From Acidobacteriota bacterium (lineage in GTDB: Bacteria; Actinomycetota; Acidimicrobiia; Acidimicrobiales; RAAP-2): a stretch of 64,000 bases of DNA. The stretch spans positions 20,566 through 84,565 of the forward strand of contig JAGXBH010000005.1 in the NCBI GenBank assembly GCA_018971185.1, written 5' to 3'. The position numbers and the translations under genes are program-made. How positions within the stretch are numbered: the stretch's first letter is position 1; every line of letters begins with the position of its first letter. The notes beneath the pieces were generated by a model. That model had not been told where the DNA came from. It worked only from the letters and a program-made list of their open reading frames with translations, and searched no databases. Shown here one piece after another: positions 40,268 to 49,457 of this stretch.

Positions 40268-40361
40268 TGGCGGAGAGGGAGGGATTTGAACCCTCGGGCC
40301 CACTTTCGCAGGCCGCATTCTTAGCAGGAATGTGGTTTAAACCGAACTCACCCACCTCTCC
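40268..40361 (-). tRNA. tRNA-Ser (anticodon GCT), long variable arm
   Basis: On the minus strand the acceptor GGAGAGG (40355-40361) pairs with CCTCTCC (40272-40278), followed by discriminator G and an encoded CCA (40268-40270). The anticodon GCT is at 40323-40325 in a CTGCTAA loop. The T arm reads GAGGGTTCAAATCCCTC, and the extended variable arm is a class II feature of tRNA-Ser. It lies 51 bases upstream of rimO. Confidence 0.93.
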
Positions 40362-40472
40362 AGGTAGATTCATCTTACCCATTCGGCCCCGCCACGGATT
40401 CATCGTCGCCGGATGATCCGCGCGAGCGGCGTTACACTACAAACTCAGTATTTCACCCTCACAGGAGTCACC

Positions 40473-41348
40473 ATGCGCCACGTACGACTAATGCTCGCCG
40501 GAATCCTCAGCGCCTCGACGTTGGTCGCGGTCTCGACCACCGGTGCCGTCGCCCACGCGGCCACGACGCCGTCCCTGGCCACCTGCAAGACGCTCATCAA
40601 CTCCCAGGAATACGCCAAGGGCAAGTTGACCGTGGCCACCGACAGTCCCGGCTACACCCCCTGGTTCGTGAACAACAAGCCCAGCAACGGCCAGGGTTAC
40701 GAGTCCGCGGTCGTCTACGCCATCGCCGCCAAGTTGGGTGTCGCGCGCGCGAACGTCAACTGGGTGGTGGAACCCTTCGACTCCAGTTACGTTCCCGGAC
40801 ACAAGAAGTTCGACTTCGACATCAACGAGATCTCCTACACGGCCGACCGGGCCAAGGCGGTCACCTTCTCGATCAGCTACTACGACGTGAACCAGTCGAT
40901 CGTCTCTCTCAAGACGAACCCCATCGTCCACCACCACACCCCCGCCGAACTCAAGACCTACCTCTACGGCGACCAGATCGGGACCACGGGTCTCTCCTAC
41001 ATCGACAAGTACATCAAGCCCACGCGTTCGCCGCGCGTGTACTCGACGCTGGCCGACGCCGTCCTAGCTCTGCAGACCAAGCAGATCGACGCCGTGGTGA
41101 TCGACACCCCCTCGGGGCAGTACATGGCTTCTGCCCAAGTCGTGAACGCGAAGCAACAGCCCATCGGGGCCCAAGTCGGCCAGTTCCCGACCGTCGGCGA
41201 ACACTACGGCCTGCTCTTCCAGAAGGGCAACCCGCTGGTCACCTGCGTCAACGTCGCGATCAAGTCGCTCAGCACCTCGGGTCAGCTCAAGGCGCTGCAG
41301 ACCAAGTGGCTCGGAATCTACAACAGCGTTCCGACCATTAAGCCGTAG
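40473..41348 (+). CDS. Polar amino acid ABC transporter, solute-binding protein
   Basis: 291 residues, family 3 solute-binding protein. A signal peptide (about 1-30) ends AVAHA before the mature chain, without a lipobox Cys. KLTVATDSPGYTPWF opens the binding fold. FDFDINEISYTADRAKAVTFSISYY is the segment around the amino-acid contact, and DAVVIDTPSGQYMA closes lobe 2. ATG 40473 has AGGAG (40463-40467). TACACT at 40433 is a likely -10 box. Permease and ATPase follow, so this is a complete His/Glu/Gln-type importer; the exact amino acid is not evident. Confidence 0.9.
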   Translation: MRHVRLMLAGILSASTLVAVSTTGAVAHAATTPSLATCKTLINSQEYAKGKLTVATDSPGYTPWFVNNKPSNGQGYESAVVYAIAAKLGVARANVNWVVEPFDSSYVPGHKKFDFDINEISYTADRAKAVTFSISYYDVNQSIVSLKTNPIVHHHTPAELKTYLYGDQIGTTGLSYIDKYIKPTRSPRVYSTLADAVLALQTKQIDAVVIDTPSGQYMASAQVVNAKQQPIGAQVGQFPTVGEHYGLLFQKGNPLVTCVNVAIKSLSTSGQLKALQTKWLGIYNSVPTIKP

Positions 41349-41351
41349 GCC

Positions 41352-42245
41352 GTGTCGAGCGATACCGACGCTCCGGCGTCGGACGCGCCACCTCAACTCT
41401 TCGCTTCACGACGGCGCCTCATCTTCAAGGGCCGTAACGGCCTCGTCGCGAGTCTGACGTCGAGCGCGGCGCTCGTCGCAGTGATTCTCCTCATCCTCTT
41501 CGCCACGGCCGGCGGTCAATCCTTCCGCTTCTACTTCTTCAATCCCCATTTCCTGTGGATCGCTCTACGCGGCGACCCCGTGAAAGCCGTTAGTTCGGTC
41601 CTCGGGGGGATTGTCACCAACATCTGGATCTTCCTCCTGTGCGAGGTGCTGGTCCTCTTCTTCGGGCTGGTCATCGCGTGGGTCCGCATCACCACCACGC
41701 CGCTGCTCGTGCCCTTTCGCCTCCTCGCCACCGTCTACGCCGACATCTTCCGGGGCATCCCGTTCGTCCTAGTGATCTACATCGTCGGTTACGGGATCCC
41801 CCAACTGTCGCTCGGCGCGCTGTCCAACGAGTCGCCCGCCGTCTACGGCTGCATCGCGCTCACCCTGACCTACAGCGCCTACGTCTCGGAGGTCTACCGC
41901 GCGGGACTGCACTCGGTGCCCCACGGGCAAATCCTGGCGGCGCGTTCGCTCGGCCTCACGCAGTACGCGACGATGCGTCGCGTCGTCCTACCCCAAGCCG
42001 TGCGCACGGTGATCCCGCCCCTGCTCAATGACTTCATCTCGCTGCAGAAGGACACCGCGCTGGTCTCGTTGATCGGCGTGGTCGAAACCTCGCGGGCGGC
42101 CCAGATCGGTCAAGAGACCTATTTCAATGGCAGCTTCTTGACGATGTCGGCGCTCTTGTTCCTCGCGATGACGATTCCCATGACCCGCTTCACCGACCAC
42201 CTCATCGACCGTGATCGCGAGAAACGACTGGCGGGCGCGCAGTGA
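41352..42245 (+). CDS. Polar amino acid ABC transporter permease
   Basis: 297 residues, HisM/GlnP type. Five or six helices after a basic N-terminus, with a large loop between TM1 and TM2. DIFRGIPFVLVIYIVGYG and SVPHGQILAARSLGLTQYATMRRVVLPQAVRTV contain the EAA-like coupling loop (quoted in part). GTG 41352 starts three bases after the binding-protein stop. The stop overlaps the ATPase start. Confidence 0.91.
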   Translation: MSSDTDAPASDAPPQLFASRRRLIFKGRNGLVASLTSSAALVAVILLILFATAGGQSFRFYFFNPHFLWIALRGDPVKAVSSVLGGIVTNIWIFLLCEVLVLFFGLVIAWVRITTTPLLVPFRLLATVYADIFRGIPFVLVIYIVGYGIPQLSLGALSNESPAVYGCIALTLTYSAYVSEVYRAGLHSVPHGQILAARSLGLTQYATMRRVVLPQAVRTVIPPLLNDFISLQKDTALVSLIGVVETSRAAQIGQETYFNGSFLTMSALLFLAMTIPMTRFTDHLIDRDREKRLAGAQ

Positions 42246-42976
42246 ACGACGAGGTCCTCAAGATGACTTCGGTCGTCAAGCGCTTCGCCCATCATGAGGT
42301 CCTTCGCGACGTCTCGCTCACCCTGCACCGCCACGAGGTGGTCTGTCTGATCGGTGCCTCGGGATCAGGAAAGTCGACGCTGTTGCGCTGCGCGAACCTC
42401 CTCGAGACGATCGACGGCGGCGACATCGAACTCTTCGGGCAATCGCTGCTCGACCCACGCATCGACCCCGACCTGGTGCGACGACACATGGGCACCGTCT
42501 TTCAGTCCTTCAACCTCTTTCCCCACCTCAGCGTCCTCGAGAACATCGCCCTCGGTCCGGTACGGGCGCTCAAGCGACCCTTCGACGACGTACGTGATGA
42601 GGCGATGGCGTTGCTGGCGCGCATCGGGCTCCAGGACCGGGCCCGAGAGTTCCCCGATCGCCTCTCCGGTGGGCAGCAGCAGCGCGTCGCGATCGTACGC
42701 TCGCTGGCAATGCGACCGTCATTACTACTGCTCGACGAGGTCACCAGCGCCCTCGATCCCACACTGGTGGGAGAGGTCCTCGACCTCTTGACGGACCTCG
42801 CCACGTCGGGCACCACCATGCTGATCGCCACGCACGAGATGAGTTTCGCGCGCGATGTCGCCCACCAGGTGGCCTTCCTCGACAATGGGGTCCTGGTCGA
42901 ACAAGGACCGCCTGACCAGGTCTTCGAACGCCCGCGACACGACGCGACACGCGTCTTCCTCGAGCGGGTGCGCTGA
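42242..42976 (+). CDS. Polar amino acid ABC transporter ATPase
   Basis: 244 residues, GlnQ/HisP type. Walker A GASGSGKST, VFQSFNLFPHLSVLENI, signature LSGGQQQRVAI and Walker B LLLLDEVTSALDP, where Val replaces the usual Pro, and the switch His in IATHEMSFARDV. GTG 42242 overlaps the permease stop as GTGA. It ends three bases from the convergent Nudix gene. Confidence 0.93.
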   Translation: MNDEVLKMTSVVKRFAHHEVLRDVSLTLHRHEVVCLIGASGSGKSTLLRCANLLETIDGGDIELFGQSLLDPRIDPDLVRRHMGTVFQSFNLFPHLSVLENIALGPVRALKRPFDDVRDEAMALLARIGLQDRAREFPDRLSGGQQQRVAIVRSLAMRPSLLLLDEVTSALDPTLVGEVLDLLTDLATSGTTMLIATHEMSFARDVAHQVAFLDNGVLVEQGPPDQVFERPRHDATRVFLERVR

Positions 42977-42979
42977 ACC

Positions 42980-43444
42980 TCAGGACGCCTGCGCGCGCAC
43001 CTCGGTCATCGTCGCCACCATGTCGAAGAGCTCCTGATCACGGTCCCAGGTCAGATGCTCACGAACGTGCTCCAGCGGTAGCCAGACCAGTTCGTCGACC
43101 TCGTCGTTCGGCTCGAACTCACCGTGGGCCACGTTCATGAGGTAGTACGCCACGATCTTGGGGCGGCCCTTGCGGTGCGTGTAGTTGGTGGTCCCCACGA
43201 ATCGGATGACCTCACAGTGCATGCCCGTCTCTTCCCACACCTCGCGGACCGCGGCCTGCTCGAACGTCTCGCCCGCATCGAGCTTGCCCTTGGGGAACGT
43301 CCAGTCCCCTCGCGCCTCACGATAGATGCACGCCACCTCGTAGTGACCACTGGTGACGGGACGGATCACGATCCCCCCCGCCGCTCGGATGAGGTCGACG
43401 GGGGCGTCGTGAGGGATGATCAACTCACCGGTCATCAGATACAC
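42980..43444 (-). CDS. Nudix hydrolase
   Basis: About 154 residues. The Nudix box G-x5-E-x7-REVWEETG-M is intact in GKLDAGETFEQAAVREVWEE. It follows FPKGK as in diadenosine polyphosphate (Ap4A) hydrolases and MutT-like proteins. Substrate is uncertain; a cytosolic housecleaning role is the usual one. GTG 43444 is favoured since TACCGT lies 7 nt upstream (43452-43457, minus strand). GTG 43453 would add three residues. Confidence 0.86.
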   Translation of the reverse strand: MYLMTGELIIPHDAPVDLIRAAGGIVIRPVTSGHYEVACIYREARGDWTFPKGKLDAGETFEQAAVREVWEETGMHCEVIRFVGTTNYTHRKGRPKIVAYYLMNVAHGEFEPNDEVDELVWLPLEHVREHLTWDRDQELFDMVATMTEVRAQAS

Positions 43445-43530
43445 ATTCCCCACGGTAGAGCAGCGCGACGGGCGCTCGTGGTATTGGCGGCGCGTTGTTG
43501 CGAAGAATTCACCTTCGTAGAGTAGTAAGA

Positions 43531-44295
43531 ATGTTCGCCACGACCCTGTCGCTCTCCTGGCGGACGGTACTGGTGCTGCTCGCCGGTCTGGCCGGCGGTG
43601 TCGCGAACGGGATCGCGGGTGGAGGGTCCTTCGTGGTCTTCCCGACGCTGCTGGCCCTCGGGGTCGCGCCCCTGGCGGCCAACGTGTCCACCACCGTCGG
43701 TGTGACCCCGAGCTACGCCGGAGGCATCCATAGATTTCGCGCGCAGATCCGCCCCCACCGCCGGCTGTTGGTCGCGTTGGTGCCGTCGTGTGCTGTGGGC
43801 GCTGGGGTGGGCTGCGCGTTGCTCCTGGCCTTTCCTGCGACGACCTTTCGCCTCATCGTCCCGTGGCTGGTCGCCGTGGGGACGTTGCTGTTCGCCCTCG
43901 CCCCGATGATCACGCGACGACTGGCGCACATCGACCACTCCCACCCGGCACGACGATGGTTCCTGCACGCCGGCGTCTTCGCCATCGCCATCTACGGCGG
44001 ATACTTCGGCGCCGGTCTGGGCATCTTGCTGTTGGCGGTGATGGCCATCTCGCTGCCCTTCGAGATGGCCGAACTCCAGGGACTGCGCTACGTGCTCTCC
44101 ACCATCATCAACCTGGCTGCGGCCGCAGTGTTCATCCTGCGCGGTCACCTGGTCGGCTACGCCGTCGGTGCCCTCCTGGTGGGGACCTTGATGGGCGGAT
44201 GGGTCGGGGGTTGGATGGTCCAGCGACTCTCGACGCGAGCCGTGCGTCTGCTCATCGTGAGCATCGGTGTCGCGACGACCATCCATCTTGCCTGA
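43531..44295 (+). CDS. TSUP (TauE/SafE) family membrane permease
   Basis: 254 residues, about eight helices in two repeats. GVANGIAGGGSFVVFPTLLALGV is the N-terminal repeat motif (quoted in part) and GGYFGAGLGILLLAVM the C-terminal one. Family members export or import sulfur-containing anions such as sulfite, taurine or sulfoacetate. ATG 43531 is preferred over the upstream ATG 43495 because TAGAGT (43518-43523) lies 7 nt before it. No sulfur metabolism genes are adjacent. Confidence 0.87.
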   Translation: MFATTLSLSWRTVLVLLAGLAGGVANGIAGGGSFVVFPTLLALGVAPLAANVSTTVGVTPSYAGGIHRFRAQIRPHRRLLVALVPSCAVGAGVGCALLLAFPATTFRLIVPWLVAVGTLLFALAPMITRRLAHIDHSHPARRWFLHAGVFAIAIYGGYFGAGLGILLLAVMAISLPFEMAELQGLRYVLSTIINLAAAAVFILRGHLVGYAVGALLVGTLMGGWVGGWMVQRLSTRAVRLLIVSIGVATTIHLA

Positions 44296-44304
44296 TCATC
44301 GGTA

Positions 44305-44334
44305 TTGCAGAATAGTTGATTATTTCACTAAGAT
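44305..44334 (+). promoter_or_regulatory. Promoter of the DUF4395 gene
   Basis: TTGCAG (44305-44310) and TAAGAT (44329-44334) are separated by 18 bases. GTG 44342 lies 7 bases downstream, so transcription would start at or next to the start codon. Confidence 0.5.
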
Positions 44335-44341
44335 TTATGGG

Positions 44342-44854
44342 GTGAAGCGCCTCTTCTCCTTCCCGAACCCCGTCAACGACGCCGCCGCACGCTCCGTGGC
44401 GCTAGGGGTTGTGTTCATGTGCCTCCTCGCCCTGGTCACGTCGTGGGCCTGGCTTCTCGTTCCCCTCACCTACGGCTTCGTGGCGCGCGTGGCGAGCGGT
44501 CCGACCTTGTCGCCGCTGGGTCAGTTCGCCACCCGAGTGAGCGGGCCGCGCCTGGTCGCGTGGCAACGGTTCGTGCCCGGACCACCGAAGCGTTTCGCCC
44601 AGGCCATCGGCGCCGTTCTGACATCAGCGGCCAGCGTGACATGGTTCGTCGTTGGTTGGTCGGCGGCACGATGGATTCTGATCCCACTCGTGATCGCCGC
44701 CTCACTTGAGGGGTTCTTCGGCTACTGCCTGGGCTGCACGATCTTCGGGTGGCTGATCCGCGCTCAACTGATACCGGAGTCCGTCTGCGCTGATTGCGGG
44801 GACCTCTCGAAGCGCTACGCCGCGGCGGGCTACTCAGTCACGGCCGAGAACTAA
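44342..44854 (+). CDS. DUF4395 membrane protein
   Basis: 170 residues, about four helices. FPNPVNDAAARSVA at the N-terminus and EGFFGYCLGCTIFGWL near the C-terminus are the DUF4395 hallmarks, the latter with a C-x2-C pair; a second pair is in SVCADCGD. DUF4395 proteins often sit beside thioredoxin or thiosulfate-handling genes. Here a TSUP permease is immediately upstream, which may hint at sulfur chemistry. Function is unproven. GTG 44342 is leaderless by position. Confidence 0.82.
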   Translation: MKRLFSFPNPVNDAAARSVALGVVFMCLLALVTSWAWLLVPLTYGFVARVASGPTLSPLGQFATRVSGPRLVAWQRFVPGPPKRFAQAIGAVLTSAASVTWFVVGWSAARWILIPLVIAASLEGFFGYCLGCTIFGWLIRAQLIPESVCADCGDLSKRYAAAGYSVTAEN

Positions 44855-44927
44855 GAATTCGATTAACTTTTCTGACCCCCACACTCGCGATTACATCGAC
44901 GGGCGCAAGGTTTCCTAGGCTAGGGAT

Positions 44928-47303
44928 ATGTTGCCCCTTTCGCGTCGCGCCCTCGCTCCTCTCTTCGTCGCGAGTCTCAGCGTCGCGACGTTCCTCCTGC
45001 CGGCGACCCACGTGGCCGCTGCGGCGCAATCACGAGTGGTCGTCGCGGGCGCCACTACCCTCCCCGCCTCGGCGTCGGTGGTCGCGGGCGATATTTCCAC
45101 CACCTTCGACGTCGCGCTCGCCCAGCGGAACGAACCGGCGCTAAGGGCCTTCCTGCGCGGTCTCACCACCGCGTCGTCGCCCGACTACCGACACTTCTTG
45201 ACGCCCACCCAGTTCGCGTCGCGATTCGGGGCCAGCGCCTCGACGGTCGCGAGAGTGAGGTCCTACCTCGAGTCCTTCGGACTGCACGTGCGTCAACTCG
45301 ACGCGGGGCGCACCCTGCTCGAGATGACGGGGAGGTCGGCCGACATCGCACGCGCCTTCGCGACACCGGTGGAGACCGTACGACTCGCCGACGGCACCCT
45401 GCGCGCCCAATTCGCTCGCGCCGCGACGCTACCGGCGTCGATCGCCCACGACGTGAGCGCCGTCGCGGGACTCTCGAGCGTCGTCACCCCCCACTCCCAA
45501 CTCGCGTCACTCCCCGTCACGTCACGCCACGTCGCCTCACAGCACGTCGCCTCACACGCGTCGTCACCCGCCGTGGCGCTCGCCGGAACGTGCGCGGCGG
45601 CCCAGCCCAGTGCCACCAATTCGCCCAACAGCGCCGGTGGCTACTCGGTGACCCAGCAGGCCCAGCTGTACGGGCTCTCGAGTGCGTGGGCCGCGGGCCA
45701 CACCGGCCAGGGCCAGACCATCGCACTCTACGAGCTCGGACAGTACGACCCCTCCAACACCGCCACCTTCTTCAAGTGCTACGGACTCTCGCCCACCATC
45801 TCCACCATCAACGTGGACGGTGGCTCCCCGGGCGCCTTCAACAACGAGGCGACCATGGACGTCGAGGAGGCGGCCGCCCTGGCCCCGGGTGCCGCTCTGG
45901 AGATCTATCAGGCCCCCAACACCCCCACCGGCAATCTGGACCTGTACGCTCGCATCGCCAGCGACAACACGGCATCGATCGTCTCGACCTCGTGGGGCGA
46001 CTGTGAGATCGACCCCGCGGGCACGGTGACGGCCGAACAGGTGATCTTCGAGCAGATGGCCGCCCAGGGACAAACTGTGATCGCCGCGTCGGGCGACAAC
46101 GGGTCCTCGGACTGCAATGGCGTCGTGTCGAACGCGCCCGCCGTCGACGACCCCGCGTCGCAGCCCTACGTGACGGGCGTCGGTGGCTTGACCGTTTCGG
46201 TGACGAATCCGCTGACGCAGACCGTTTGGAACTCCAACGGCGGTGCCGGCGGCGGAGGTAGCTCGCAGATCTGGTCACGACCGGCGTGGCAGCAGGGCTC
46301 GGGCATCGCCGCGAGTTCGACCAAGCGCATGGTCCCCGACCTCTCGGTCATGGCCGATCCCGCCACGGGGTTCATGAATTACAACACCCACAACACCTCG
46401 GGTCACTGCCAGGGTTGGTGTCCCATCGGTGGCACGTCCATCGGTGCCCCCCTCGTGAGCGCCCTGGTGGCCACGGGCGCACAGGTGTGTGGCACTCCGC
46501 GACTGGGCTTCCTCAATCCCACCCTCTACAACATCGCGCGCACGGCCGGCCCCTTCGTCGACGTGACCACGGGTAACAACGACCTCTTCGGCACCGGCGT
46601 CTACACCGCGGGCGTGGGATACGACATGGCGTCGGGCCTGGGGAGCCCCAGCACCACGTTCGTCAACGACCTGTGCCCGAGTCCGGCGACTCCCGCGCGT
46701 AGCGCGCTCGTCGCCACCCCCAAGCAGGCTTTCGTCGCGACGCCCTCGCACTTCACCGTGTCCTTGCGCGACGCCCACGGCAACCGAGTCGTGAACGCCC
46801 TCGTCGTCGTGTCCGCGCAGGGGTCGAACGGGAGTATCGTCATCGACTCGGACCGCTCGAGCATCCACAACGGGGGCGCCCTCTACACCGTGGCGAGCGA
46901 CCAGAGCGGCAACGCGTCATTCACGCTGCAGAGTTCACTGCCCGGGCCCGTCACGCTCACCGTGAAGTACAACGGCGCGACGCTCTTCACCAAGACGGTG
47001 GTCGTGCACCCGATGCCCCTGAGCCAACAGAAGCCCCTCACGCCGCGCGTCACCGCCGTCGCGGCGCGCTCGAAGGCGATCATCCTCACGATCGCGCCTC
47101 ATCGCGCCAACACCCCCTTCGTGCAAGCGCTGCAGGTCAGTGTCGACGGCGGCACGACGTGGCACTCGTATCCCGCACATTCGACCACGATCACGGTGGC
47201 GAACTTGAAGGGCGCCACCAAGTACGTGTTGTATGTGCGCGCGGTGAACTCCAACGGATACAGCCCCTCGTCACCACCGATACGCGCGACCGCGCTTTCG
47301 TAG
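44928..47303 (+). CDS. Secreted S53 (sedolisin/kumamolisin-type) acid serine peptidase with C-terminal Ig/FnIII-like domains
   Basis: 791 residues: signal peptide (about 1-33), pro-kumamolisin activation domain (about 45-190), a Ser/His-rich linker, then the S53 catalytic domain (about 215-585). Catalytic E307 and D311 lie in NNEATMDVEEA, oxyanion D390 in AASGDNGSSDC, and nucleophile S504 in GGTSIGAP. The calcium site is in FGTGVYTAGVGYDMASGLG. After it come a bacterial Ig-like domain (about 590-690) and a fibronectin III-like domain (about 700-790). Sedolisins are most active at low pH, which hints at an acidic habitat. TAGGCT (44916-44921) is 6 nt before ATG 44928. Confidence 0.92.
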   Translation: MLPLSRRALAPLFVASLSVATFLLPATHVAAAAQSRVVVAGATTLPASASVVAGDISTTFDVALAQRNEPALRAFLRGLTTASSPDYRHFLTPTQFASRFGASASTVARVRSYLESFGLHVRQLDAGRTLLEMTGRSADIARAFATPVETVRLADGTLRAQFARAATLPASIAHDVSAVAGLSSVVTPHSQLASLPVTSRHVASQHVASHASSPAVALAGTCAAAQPSATNSPNSAGGYSVTQQAQLYGLSSAWAAGHTGQGQTIALYELGQYDPSNTATFFKCYGLSPTISTINVDGGSPGAFNNEATMDVEEAAALAPGAALEIYQAPNTPTGNLDLYARIASDNTASIVSTSWGDCEIDPAGTVTAEQVIFEQMAAQGQTVIAASGDNGSSDCNGVVSNAPAVDDPASQPYVTGVGGLTVSVTNPLTQTVWNSNGGAGGGGSSQIWSRPAWQQGSGIAASSTKRMVPDLSVMADPATGFMNYNTHNTSGHCQGWCPIGGTSIGAPLVSALVATGAQVCGTPRLGFLNPTLYNIARTAGPFVDVTTGNNDLFGTGVYTAGVGYDMASGLGSPSTTFVNDLCPSPATPARSALVATPKQAFVATPSHFTVSLRDAHGNRVVNALVVVSAQGSNGSIVIDSDRSSIHNGGALYTVASDQSGNASFTLQSSLPGPVTLTVKYNGATLFTKTVVVHPMPLSQQKPLTPRVTAVAARSKAIILTIAPHRANTPFVQALQVSVDGGTTWHSYPAHSTTITVANLKGATKYVLYVRAVNSNGYSPSSPPIRATALS

Positions 47304-47383
47304 CCCGGCTTCGCCCCGCGTGACTACTAGGCTGGAAGCGCACGTTCTCGAGCGAGGATCGACCCCATAGGCAAAGGACGCGA

Positions 47384-49441
47384 GTGAGATTACGACGAAC
47401 TACCTTGGTGGCCAACGTCGTCATCATCGGCGCGACGATCCCCGCGATCGCCCTTCCCACCAAGGCACCCATCGGTACCGCGTCGCCGATCTACGAGTAC
47501 GTCAACGCCGGACCGACCACCTGGAGCACGAAGCCGATCGCCAATCTTTTCGGCGGACACCACGTCCTGGGCAACGTCCACGCGGTCTCGGGCGACGGCG
47601 AATTCGCGCTCGCCGCGCGCCTCGACAACGGTGATCTCGGCCTCTACGTCCGCAACGCGAACGGCACGAACTCCTTCCGCGACGTCACCTCCTTGACCGG
47701 TGCACCGGTCGCCGCCACCGATCCCAACATCTTCCTCGACCCTTGGGGCAACGTCGGACTCCTCTACGTCAGCGCCCGGGGGCGCCTCATCATGGTCTCC
47801 ACCGCCGCCGCGCGCAGCCCCCGCCGCGCCCACGTGCTGACGCGCGCGAGCGCCTTCGGCTTCAACATCACCAACCTCACCCTGGCCACCCACGTTCCCA
47901 TGAGCACCAGCGTTCCGGCCATCACGGTCTCGGGGACGTCGGCCCTCGTAGTGGACCGTTCGAGCAAGGACGCGGCGATCAGCATCCCGGTGCGATGGTC
48001 GCAGGAATCCGTCCCCCCCGTCGTCGGGTCGGCCACCAACGTCTCCAGCGCCACCAACACCACCACCCTGGCGAGCGACCCCGTCACCTTCGCCACGACC
48101 ACGAGCGCGTTCGCCGCCACCACGGCCAACGGGCACGTCGAGTTCTACTCACTGGGCGCCTCGGGCGCGTGGAGCGCCACCGACCTCACCAAACTCGTGT
48201 CCAGTCCGATCAGCATCGGTCCCCTCTCGGCCGCGGCCAACGGATCGAACCTCTACCTGGCCAGCCTCACCGGAACGGGGCACGTGCAGCTCTTCACGAT
48301 GTCGGCCACGAGCGCCACCCAGGTGGCGCTCGGACTCTCCGCGCACCTAGCGATGCCGGCGGTTAAGTCAGCCCGGGTCGCGTCGCCGTGGAAGTACAGC
48401 GACCTCACCCAGTTGATCGTGGGGTCGCCGGCGTGGGAGGGGCAGATCTTCCTCAGCGCCACCGCCACCAAGGTCGACGTCGCCGGTCGCGCGGCCAATT
48501 GGGGGGACCTCTACGACTACACCGGCCTCGTCGCCAAGTCCACGTGGACCTCGGCGGACGTCTCACTCGATTCCAGTGCCACCAACTCGGTCGCCGCCGG
48601 AGTCACCGGCGTCCTCGACGGGTCGATACTGCGCCTCTTCGCGGCGAGCGCCGGCGTCATCACCCAAGGCGGCGTCGGGGTCTACGCCATCCCCTCCCAG
48701 GATTGGGGTCGCGCCATCGCCGACGGTTGGCCCATCATCTCAGAGACCGGAGGGTTGGGGACGCTCAAGGCGCCCTGGGTGGGCTTCACCACCGCCAAGA
48801 CCCTCACCGAATCGCCCGACTTCTTGATGGGCCAGGCCCTGACGCGCGCGAACAAGCGTGAGACCTGGCTGTCGTTCTGGACCGTGAGCGGCCCCCTCAC
48901 GCCGGCGACCCAGACGACCGCGTCCTACTACAGTCACGGATTCCTGGCGGGGCAATGGGTCGCCCAGCAGATCGACCAGTACCACCTCCACGGGGTGAAC
49001 GTGAAGCCCAACTGGGTGATCCTGGACCCCGAGGGCTACCCGGACAACCACTCGGCCCTCGACGCGCCGGCCGGCTCCTCGAAGGCGACGATCGCCAAGT
49101 ACGCGGGCTACTGGACGGCCATGCTCAGCGGGTGGGCCGCGGGCCTGACCAACGTGGACCCGACGCTGCACCCCGGCTTCTACGCCTCACAGACGGAGTA
49201 CCGCAACTACTCCCTCGCCAATTCGCCCCTGCCGACCTTCGAAGCGATCGCCTTCGGCGGTGGCGGGCCGATACGCATCGCCGGCTCCGATGGCTCGAAC
49301 ATCCTCGGTTACATCGCCTTCAACGCGACGTGCACCCCCACGTCGACCCTGCGCGCCCAGGAACAGACGCTCCTCAACCCGCCGTGGGCCGGACGGTTCA
49401 ATACGCTGCAGTTCAACGCCGGGGTGTACTGCGCGCCCTAG
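47384..49441 (+). CDS. Large secreted protein: beta-rich N-terminal region plus GH25/DUF1906-like C-terminal domain, function unknown
   Basis: 685 residues. A signal peptide (about 1-25) is followed by about 400 residues of repetitive beta-strand-like sequence rich in Thr, Ser and Ala, with recurring D-L-T and short blade-like units, resembling a beta-propeller. The C-terminal 220 residues look like a TIM-barrel: GFLAGQWVAQQIDQYH, NWVILDPEGYPDN (acidic pair D548, E550), YAGYWTAMLSGWAAGL and HPGFYASQTEYRNYS. This recalls glycoside-hydrolase-like DUF1906 or GH25 lysozymes, but I cannot confirm homology. GTG 47384 has AAAGGA upstream. It follows the sedolisin by 80 bases; an extracellular or cell-wall role is likely. 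Confidence 0.7.
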   Translation: MRLRRTTLVANVVIIGATIPAIALPTKAPIGTASPIYEYVNAGPTTWSTKPIANLFGGHHVLGNVHAVSGDGEFALAARLDNGDLGLYVRNANGTNSFRDVTSLTGAPVAATDPNIFLDPWGNVGLLYVSARGRLIMVSTAAARSPRRAHVLTRASAFGFNITNLTLATHVPMSTSVPAITVSGTSALVVDRSSKDAAISIPVRWSQESVPPVVGSATNVSSATNTTTLASDPVTFATTTSAFAATTANGHVEFYSLGASGAWSATDLTKLVSSPISIGPLSAAANGSNLYLASLTGTGHVQLFTMSATSATQVALGLSAHLAMPAVKSARVASPWKYSDLTQLIVGSPAWEGQIFLSATATKVDVAGRAANWGDLYDYTGLVAKSTWTSADVSLDSSATNSVAAGVTGVLDGSILRLFAASAGVITQGGVGVYAIPSQDWGRAIADGWPIISETGGLGTLKAPWVGFTTAKTLTESPDFLMGQALTRANKRETWLSFWTVSGPLTPATQTTASYYSHGFLAGQWVAQQIDQYHLHGVNVKPNWVILDPEGYPDNHSALDAPAGSSKATIAKYAGYWTAMLSGWAAGLTNVDPTLHPGFYASQTEYRNYSLANSPLPTFEAIAFGGGGPIRIAGSDGSNILGYIAFNATCTPTSTLRAQEQTLLNPPWAGRFNTLQFNAGVYCAP

Positions 49442-49457
49442 ACCGTAGGCTGGCGAC

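Noticed and set aside
40217..40318. Longer rimO start within the tRNA-Ser gene
   Set aside because: It would translate through the tRNA. TTG 40216 has a good Shine-Dalgarno sequence and the expected N-terminus.
45520..45560. Short repeats in the sedolisin linker
   Set aside because: Imperfect low-complexity VAS/HVA codons in the propeptide-catalytic linker; not a mobile or regulatory repeat.
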